A stretch of DNA of 64,000 bases from the NCBI RefSeq assembly GCF_000478275.1, contig NZ_ASJB01000083.1:248001-312000 (forward strand). The letters run 5' to 3'. The position numbers and the translations under genes are program-made. The notes below the pieces were generated by a model that had not been told where the DNA came from, ran no database searches, and was given only the letters and a program-made list of their open reading frames with translations. This DNA is from Amycolatopsis orientalis DSM 40040 = KCTC 9412 (GTDB lineage: Bacteria > Actinomycetota > Actinomycetes > Mycobacteriales > Pseudonocardiaceae). Shown here piece by piece: positions 59,004 through 64,000 of this stretch. The stretch's first letter is position 1; every line of letters begins with the position of its first letter.

Positions 59004-59567
59004 ATGGTCCGCCGCACCGACACCCGGCAGCGCATGCTCGACTCCGCCGCCGAGCTCTTCCACCAGCAGGGTTACCACGCCACCGGCCTCAACCAGCTCG
59101 TCGCCGCCGGTGGCGCGCCCAAGGGCTCGCTCTACTTCCACTTCCCCGGCGGCAAGGAACAGCTGGCCGCCGAGGCCATCCACCAGTCCGCCGAACGCCT
59201 CTGCGACAGCTTGCGCACGATCGTCGCGAACTCCCCGAATGTCATCACGGCGATGGAGAACGTCGTCGACGCGCTGGCGACTTCCTTGGAGGAGTCGGAT
59301 TTCCAGCGCGGGTGTCCACTCGCGACGGTCGCGCTCGACGCCTCGGGCGAGAGCGAGCTGATCCGCCAGGCCTGCGCCGACGGCTACACCTCCTGGCACA
59401 CGCTCATCGCCGGGGCGCTGAAGACCGGCAAGGCGGATCACCTCGCGACCGTCGTCCTCGCCACCATCGAGGGCGGGTTGCTGCTGGCCAAGACCCTGCA
59501 CGACACCGCGCCGCTGCGCGCGATCGCCCCCCATCTCCGTACCACCCTCGAACGGGAGCTGTCCTGA
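59004..59567 (+). CDS. TetR regulator, LmrA/YxaF type
   Basis: A 187-residue TetR protein. The HTH is TRQRMLDSAAELFHQQGYHA with LVAAGGAPKGSLYFHFPGGK; the C-terminal domain contains FQRGCPLATVALDASGESEL and ATIEGGLLLAKTLHDTAPLR, the hallmark of the LmrA/YxaF (TetR_C) group. These sense flavonoids or drugs. It starts at ATG 59004 and is coupled (TGATG) to two hydrolase genes; its probable box lies at 58967-58978. Confidence 0.9.
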   Translation: MVRRTDTRQRMLDSAAELFHQQGYHATGLNQLVAAGGAPKGSLYFHFPGGKEQLAAEAIHQSAERLCDSLRTIVANSPNVITAMENVVDALATSLEESDFQRGCPLATVALDASGESELIRQACADGYTSWHTLIAGALKTGKADHLATVVLATIEGGLLLAKTLHDTAPLRAIAPHLRTTLERELS

Positions 59568-60397
59568 TGCGCGTCCACCATCTCAACTGCGGCACCATGC
59601 GGCCGATCGGCGGCAAACTCGTCGACGGCAAGCCCGGCCTCTTCCGCCGCGCGGAGCTGATCTGCCACTGCCTTCTCCTGGAGACCGACACCGGGCTCGT
59701 GCTCATCGAGACCGGCGTCGGGACCCCGACGGTCACGCGGCCCGTCGAATGGCTCGGCGCCGGGTTCGTCCGGCTGGTCCATCCCGACAGCGACGACGAC
59801 CTCAGCGCCACCACGCAGATCCGCAAACTCGGCTTCGACCCGGCCGACGTGCGCGACATCGTGCTCACCCACCTCGACCTCGACCACGCGGGCGGGCTCG
59901 TCGACTTCCCGCAGGCCAGGGTCCACGTCCACGCCCGCGAACTCCAGGCGCTGGAGAAGCCCGCCGACCGCAAGGAGGCGAGCCGCTACCGGAAGGTCCA
60001 GTTCAGCCACGGTCCGAACTGGAAGTCCTACCGCGCCGACGGCGAGCCGTGGTTCGGCTTCGACGCCGTCCGCGAACTCGAGGGCGTCCCGGATGTCCTG
60101 ATCATCCCGCTCGCCGGGCACACCCGCGGGCACGCCGGGGTCGCGGTCGACACCGGCGACGGCTGGCTGCTCAACGCCGGGGACGCCGTCTTCAGCAACG
60201 GCGAACTCGAGCGAAAGCCGCACATCCCCTTCGCACTCGGGTTCTTCGAGTCGTACATGCAGACGGAGAAGGAGGCCCGACTGGACAACCAGCGCCGCCT
60301 GCGCGAACTTGTCAGTAACAACGGTGACGAGGTGACGGTCTTCGCCGCGCACGACGCCACCGCATTCGAGCGGCTCAGCCAGAGGAGCAGGATATGA
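59567..60397 (+). CDS. Metallo-beta-lactamase-fold hydrolase, lactonase-like, copy 1
   Basis: A 276-residue MBL-fold protein, starting VHHLNCGTMRPIGGKLVDGK as AHL-lactonase relatives do. The metal motif is LTHLDLDHAGGLVDFPQA (near residues 102-119), that is H-x-D-x-D-H rather than the usual H-x-H-x-D-H; later ligands are in PLAGHTRGHAG and NAGDAVF. The same replacement is in the next protein. It may hydrolyse lactones or esters. It starts at ATG 59567, overlapping the TetR stop, and overlaps copy 2 by ATGA. Confidence 0.88.
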   Translation: MRVHHLNCGTMRPIGGKLVDGKPGLFRRAELICHCLLLETDTGLVLIETGVGTPTVTRPVEWLGAGFVRLVHPDSDDDLSATTQIRKLGFDPADVRDIVLTHLDLDHAGGLVDFPQARVHVHARELQALEKPADRKEASRYRKVQFSHGPNWKSYRADGEPWFGFDAVRELEGVPDVLIIPLAGHTRGHAGVAVDTGDGWLLNAGDAVFSNGELERKPHIPFALGFFESYMQTEKEARLDNQRRLRELVSNNGDEVTVFAAHDATAFERLSQRSRI

Positions 60398-61218
60398 AGG
60401 TCCACCATCTGAACTGCGGCACGATGCGCGCACCGGGCGGCAAACTGCTCGACGGCCAGCCCGGTCTGCTGCGCCGCTCGGAACTGGTGGCGCACTGCCT
60501 GCTCATCGAGACCGGCGACGGACTCGTACTGGTGGACACCGGTTTCGGCCGCAAGGGGGTGGCGAATCCCGGCGCGTGGCTCGGCACGCCGTTCACGCTG
60601 ATGGTCGGCGCGAAACCGGTCGAGACGGAAACGGCGGCCCACCACGTCGAGGCGCTCGGCCACAAGCTGGAGGACGTGCGGCACATCATCTGCACCCACC
60701 TCGACGTCGACCACGCCGGCGGGCTCGCGGACTTCCCGAACGCCGTCGTGCACGTCCGCGCCGAGGAGCACGACGCGGCGACGGCACCGTCCAACCAGAG
60801 CGAGAAGCTCCGGTTCCGCGCCAACCAGTTCGCCCACCGTCCACTGTGGAGCAAATACGACGAGGCGGGTGACGAGTGGTTCGGCTTCCAGGCCGTCCGC
60901 GAACTCAAGGGCCTGCCGCCGGAGATCCTGCTGGTACCGCTGGCGGGCCACACCAAGGGCCACACCGGCGTGGCCGTCGACACCGGTGACGGCTGGCTGC
61001 TGCACGCGGGTGACGCGTACTTCTTCCACGGTCAGCTGGATCCGGTGAAACCGCACTGCCCGCCGGGGATGACCGCGTTCCAGAACATGGTGCAGACCCT
61101 GCGCAAACCGCGGCTGGAGAACGTCGAGCGGCTGCGGGAGCTGAGCCGGGAACACGCCGACGAGGTCACCGTGTTCTCGGCCCACAGCCCGGTGGAGTAC
61201 CAGGCGCTCAGCCGTTGA
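60394..61218 (+). CDS. Metallo-beta-lactamase-fold hydrolase, lactonase-like, copy 2
   Basis: A 274-residue paralogue of the preceding protein: VHHLNCGTMRAPGGKLLDGQ, the metal motif CTHLDVDHAGGLADFPNA, PLAGHTKGHTG and HAGDAYF. Shared length, motifs and adjacency show a tandem duplication. Substrate loops differ (GAWLGTPFTLMVGAKP versus EWLGAGFVRLVHPDSD), so specificities may have separated. GAGGAG precedes ATG 60394. One TCCACTGTGGA site (60840-60850) lies in codons for RPLWS. Confidence 0.88.
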   Translation: MKVHHLNCGTMRAPGGKLLDGQPGLLRRSELVAHCLLIETGDGLVLVDTGFGRKGVANPGAWLGTPFTLMVGAKPVETETAAHHVEALGHKLEDVRHIICTHLDVDHAGGLADFPNAVVHVRAEEHDAATAPSNQSEKLRFRANQFAHRPLWSKYDEAGDEWFGFQAVRELKGLPPEILLVPLAGHTKGHTGVAVDTGDGWLLHAGDAYFFHGQLDPVKPHCPPGMTAFQNMVQTLRKPRLENVERLRELSREHADEVTVFSAHSPVEYQALSR

Positions 61219-61247
61219 AAGAAGGCCGGCACTGAGCGCCCGTGGGG

Positions 61248-62630
61248 TCAGCCGACCGGCGGCTCGATGGGCTGCCGGTCCTCTTCCTTGTGCGTGGCCC
61301 GCATGACGAGCCAGTTGATCCCCCACAGCACGACGCCGACGCCGAGCAGGATCGCGGCGACCTTGTAGTCGCGGGCGGGCCGCCCGGACAACGGGGTCAC
61401 CAGGTAGATACAGAAGATCGTGGCCAGGACCGGGATGAGCGTCGGCGCACGGAAATGCTTGTGCGCCGCCTTTTCCTTGCGCAGTACCAAGACCGCGACG
61501 TTGACGATGGCGAAGACGGCGAGCAGCAGTAACGCCGTCGTGCCGCCGAGGACGCTGATGTCCACCCAGTAAACCAGGCCGATCGCGATCAGGGTGGTGA
61601 ACACGATCGCCACCCACGGGCTGCGGCGGAACGGGTGCACCGTACCCAGCTGCTTGGGGATGATCCGCTGGTTCGCCATCCCGTAGAGCAGGCGGCTGGC
61701 CATCAGCATGTTGATCAGCGCCGAGTTGATCACCGCGAAGAGACCGATCGCGGAGAAGATCTCACGCGGGAAGCCGGGCGCCCCGACGTCGAGCACCTTC
61801 AGCAGCGCGCCGCTCTTGGCCCCGGCCAGATCGCCGGCAGGCACCAGCAGCGACGCGGTCACGGACACCATGATGTAGATGGTCGCGGCGATGACCATGC
61901 CCCACAGCATCGCCTTCGGGAAGATCCGGATCGGGTCCTTGCACTCCTCGGCCATGTTCACCGAGTCCTCGAAGCCCACCATCGCGAAGAACGCCAGCGA
62001 CGTGGCCGAGGTGATCGCCACCAGCATGGTCTGGTTCTCGGTGTCGAACTCGACCAGCCGCGAGGCGTCGCCGTTGCCGTTGAGCACCGCCCATACGCCT
62101 ACCCCGATGATGATCAGCAGACCACTGATCTCGATGCAGGTCAGCACCACGTTGGTCTTCACCGATTCGGAGACCCCGCGGAAGTTGATCAGTCCCAGCC
62201 CGATCACGAAGAGGATCGCCACCAGCGGCATCGGCGCGGGAATGAACTCGTTGAGATAGGTCTCACCGAACGCCTTCGCCGCGGACGAGGCCGACGTGAT
62301 CCCCGAGCACATCACCGTGAACGCGACCATGAAGGTGAGGAAGCGGATCTTGAACGCCTTGTGCGTGTACAGCGCCGCACCCGCCGCCTGCGGATACTTC
62401 CCGACCAGTTCCAGGTAGCTGAAGGCGGTCATGATCGCGATGATGAACGCGAGCAGGAACGGCAGCCACAGCGCGCCGCCCACCCGGCCGGCCACCTGTC
62501 CGGTGAGCGCGTAGATGCCCGTCCCGATGATGTCCCCCACCACGAAGAACAGCAGGAGCTTGGAACCCATGACCCGTTTGAGGCTCGGCTGACCGGCCGG
62601 ACCGGTCTGTTCTGTTGTCGTGTCCGCCAT
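61248..62630 (-). CDS. APC-family amino acid permease
   Basis: A 460-residue APC permease with about 12 helices. The substrate region near TM1 reads VVGDIIGTGIYALTGQVAGR (residues 31-50), the conserved GFEDSVNMAEECKDP lies near 225-239, and ASRLLYGMANQRIIP near 318-332. It imports an amino acid or amine in exchange or with protons. The start is ATG 62630; the longer frame to 63134 overlaps the lipoprotein gene and is rejected. No linked catabolic gene shows the substrate. Confidence 0.9.
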   Translation of the reverse strand: MADTTTEQTGPAGQPSLKRVMGSKLLLFFVVGDIIGTGIYALTGQVAGRVGGALWLPFLLAFIIAIMTAFSYLELVGKYPQAAGAALYTHKAFKIRFLTFMVAFTVMCSGITSASSAAKAFGETYLNEFIPAPMPLVAILFVIGLGLINFRGVSESVKTNVVLTCIEISGLLIIIGVGVWAVLNGNGDASRLVEFDTENQTMLVAITSATSLAFFAMVGFEDSVNMAEECKDPIRIFPKAMLWGMVIAATIYIMVSVTASLLVPAGDLAGAKSGALLKVLDVGAPGFPREIFSAIGLFAVINSALINMLMASRLLYGMANQRIIPKQLGTVHPFRRSPWVAIVFTTLIAIGLVYWVDISVLGGTTALLLLAVFAIVNVAVLVLRKEKAAHKHFRAPTLIPVLATIFCIYLVTPLSGRPARDYKVAAILLGVGVVLWGINWLVMRATHKEEDRQPIEPPVG

Positions 62631-62725
62631 GCGGCAAGAGTGTGCCGCATCACGTCTGTGGCCGACAGTCCGATTTGGTCTGTTCTTCGTCACGGGTTGA
62701 CGAAGTACCGTTTTGGGTAATCCGG

Positions 62726-63310
62726 TCAGTTGGCGTCGACGGCGGCCTTCACCAGCGGGACCATCATCTCCTGCGTCATCTTCGTCGGCCCGGTGTAGTT
62801 GACCAGCGCGGGAACGTTGTCCACGAGTTCCGCGGCCGCCAGCGTCGCGGTCTTGTTCTGGTCGGTGTAGTAGACGGCGCCGTCGCCGACACCGGCGACG
62901 TCCTTCGCGTTCGCCTTCGCCTTCTTCAGCGCGGCGATCATCTCGGCGGGCTTGATCTTGTTGCCCTCGAACCGGGTCACCGCGAGCGCGCCGACCTCCT
63001 TGCCGCCGACGGAGTAGACGCAGCTCTTGACCTTGCCGCCGTTGGCGGCGTTGTCCTGCACCGGACCCGGCGCCGACGTCACGCCCTGGATGGAGATCGC
63101 CTTCGAAACGGCCTCCGCGGGCAGCAACGCGCACGGCTCCTTCGAGCCGGCGCCTCCGGCGGGGGCGGCCGAGGAACTCGGCGCGGCGGAGGGAGCGGGT
63201 GCCTGGCTGGCCGGCTTCGCCGCGTTGTCCGACTTCTCATCCCCGGACGAACAGGCGGAAAGGGTCGCGATGACAGCGGCGAACAGGACGATCGCTCGTG
63301 AAATACGCAT
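62726..63310 (-). CDS. DUF3558-type secreted lipoprotein
   Basis: A 194-residue lipoprotein: the signal peptide ends at the lipobox LSACSS (lipidated Cys20), followed by a low-complexity A/P/S linker (about 25-56) and a folded domain starting EPCALLPAEAVSKAI, with a second cysteine in KSCVYSVGGKE. The Cys pair and layout match the DUF3558 family of actinobacterial surface lipoproteins. Function is unknown. It stands 95 bp upstream of the permease start and may be an independent gene. Confidence 0.82.
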   Translation of the reverse strand: MRISRAIVLFAAVIATLSACSSGDEKSDNAAKPASQAPAPSAAPSSSAAPAGGAGSKEPCALLPAEAVSKAISIQGVTSAPGPVQDNAANGGKVKSCVYSVGGKEVGALAVTRFEGNKIKPAEMIAALKKAKANAKDVAGVGDGAVYYTDQNKTATLAAAELVDNVPALVNYTGPTKMTQEMMVPLVKAAVDAN

Positions 63311-63334
63311 GCGCCCGACGATAGTCCGAACGGA

Positions 63335-64000
63335 TCAGTCCGCCGGTGCCCGGTACCGCCAGAACGACGGGATCAGCAGCGCCGCCCCGATGACCAGCAC
63401 GATGACCAGCACCCCGCCGCCCGAGGCCGCCGCGGCGGTGCCGACACCGGCGGCGGCCCAGCCGTGGGTGAGGTCGGCGATCCGGGGACCGCCCGCGACG
63501 ACGACGGTGAACACGCCCTGCAGCCGTCCGCGCATCTCGTCGGTGGTGGCGACCTGGAGGATCGACATCCGGTAGATCGCGCTGACCATGTCGGCCGCCC
63601 CGGCGAGCGCCATGAAGAAGACCGCGAGCCACAGCGAGTTCGCGAGGCCGAAACCGGCGACGGCGAGCCCCCAGACGCAGACCGAGACGATCACGCCGAC
63701 GCCCTGTTTGCGGATTCTGGTCAGCCGTCCGGAGAAGAGGCCGATCAGCATCGCGCCGGCCGGGAGCGCGGCGTAGAGCCAGCCCAGCGCCGGACCGCCG
63801 CCGGGCGGATCACCGAAAGTGCGTTCGGCCATCTCGGGGATCAGCGCGCGCGGCATGCCGGCGACCATCGCGATGATGTCGACGAGGAACGAGGCCAGCA
63901 GGATCTTCCGCGTCGCCAGGTATTTGAAGCCGTCGATGATGTCGCGGATCCCGGCGCGGCGCGCGACCTCGCCGAGGGGCGGGATCGGGGGCAGCTTCCA
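63335..64000 (-). CDS. MFS transporter, N-terminus outside the window
   Basis: The C-terminal 221 residues of a major facilitator, open at the right edge. Visible helices include WLYAALPAGAMLIGLFSGRL, VGVIVSVCVWGLAVAGFGLA and SLWLAVFFMALAGAADMVSA, then TDEMRGRLQGVFTVVVAGGP and a final hydrophobic helix (GGGVLVIVLVIGAALLIPSF). The pattern resembles the EntS/multidrug-export branch (MFS_3). Bases 63869-64000 continue the same frame (LATRKILLASFLVD), so the apparent ATG at 63868 is internal. Substrate is unknown. Confidence 0.85.
   Translation of the reverse strand, partial: WKLPPIPPLGEVARRAGIRDIIDGFKYLATRKILLASFLVDIIAMVAGMPRALIPEMAERTFGDPPGGGPALGWLYAALPAGAMLIGLFSGRLTRIRKQGVGVIVSVCVWGLAVAGFGLANSLWLAVFFMALAGAADMVSAIYRMSILQVATTDEMRGRLQGVFTVVVAGGPRIADLTHGWAAAGVGTAAAASGGGVLVIVLVIGAALLIPSFWRYRAPAD

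Noticed and set aside
61635..62720. 361-residue plus-strand frame
   Set aside because: Histidine/arginine-rich antisense of the amino acid permease gene.

Overview
The base composition (about 70% G+C by eye), the mycothiol-dependent formaldehyde dehydrogenase, the actinobacterial-type integration host factor and the mycobacteria-like glpD/TetR/flavoprotein group point to a high-GC actinomycete. Pseudonocardiaceae, and Amycolatopsis in particular, fits best. The window reads as chromosome rather than plasmid or phage: I see no rRNA, tRNA, CRISPR array, transposase or integrase. It holds about 65 genes, mostly catabolism of organic and fatty acids, transport and local regulation. I had only the sequence, so family names rest on motifs and general knowledge, not database searches.

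Layout. 1-2700: F420-type nitroreductase end, small membrane protein, a 224-residue P450-like protein, PaaX regulator, RidA-family protein. 2750-6240: aryl-CoA monooxygenase/reductase fusion plus acyl-CoA dehydrogenase. 6334-9052: ROK regulator and a secreted GH16 glucanase with a XylR-like operator between them. 9247-14379: GntR regulator divergent from MFS-DUF1445-pxpABC, a 5-oxoproline operon. 14395-19433: alkB, an internally deleted alcohol dehydrogenase, HTH protein, MntR, GNAT, amidohydrolase. 19482-24055: enoyl-CoA hydratase, acyl-CoA ligase and TetR, a small acidic protein, acyl-CoA dehydrogenase. 24182-29853: dicarboxylate symporter, phosphopantetheinyl transferase, isochorismate synthase, an mIHF-like protein, fatty acyl-CoA ligase.

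29952-37012: Tat lipoprotein, a scar with two truncated genes, oxidoreductase and MerR, secreted metallophosphoesterase, secreted C39-like protease. 37145-42676: mscR with a GGCT-like partner, then flavoprotein/TetR/glpD. 42912-46521: XRE regulator, three membrane proteins and an ABC exporter, all overlapping. 46587-55775: photolyase, citrate synthase, PfkB kinase, TetR/acyl-CoA dehydrogenase pair, tailed membrane protein, amidohydrolase, GNAT, aldose epimerase. 55874-64000: acyl-CoA ligase, an HTH plus nucleotidyltransferase pair resembling a toxin-antitoxin system, TetR with two metallo-beta-lactamase hydrolases, APC permease, DUF3558-type lipoprotein, partial MFS.

Two things stand out beyond the genes. 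First, the 11-base palindrome TCCACWGTGGA occurs nine times, in different reading frames, far above chance. Second, many gene ends carry long near-perfect palindromes from a few recurring sequence families, some duplicated exactly tens of kilobases apart and some containing the stop codons of the flanking genes. These look like an uncharacterised intergenic repeat system that probably also terminates transcription.
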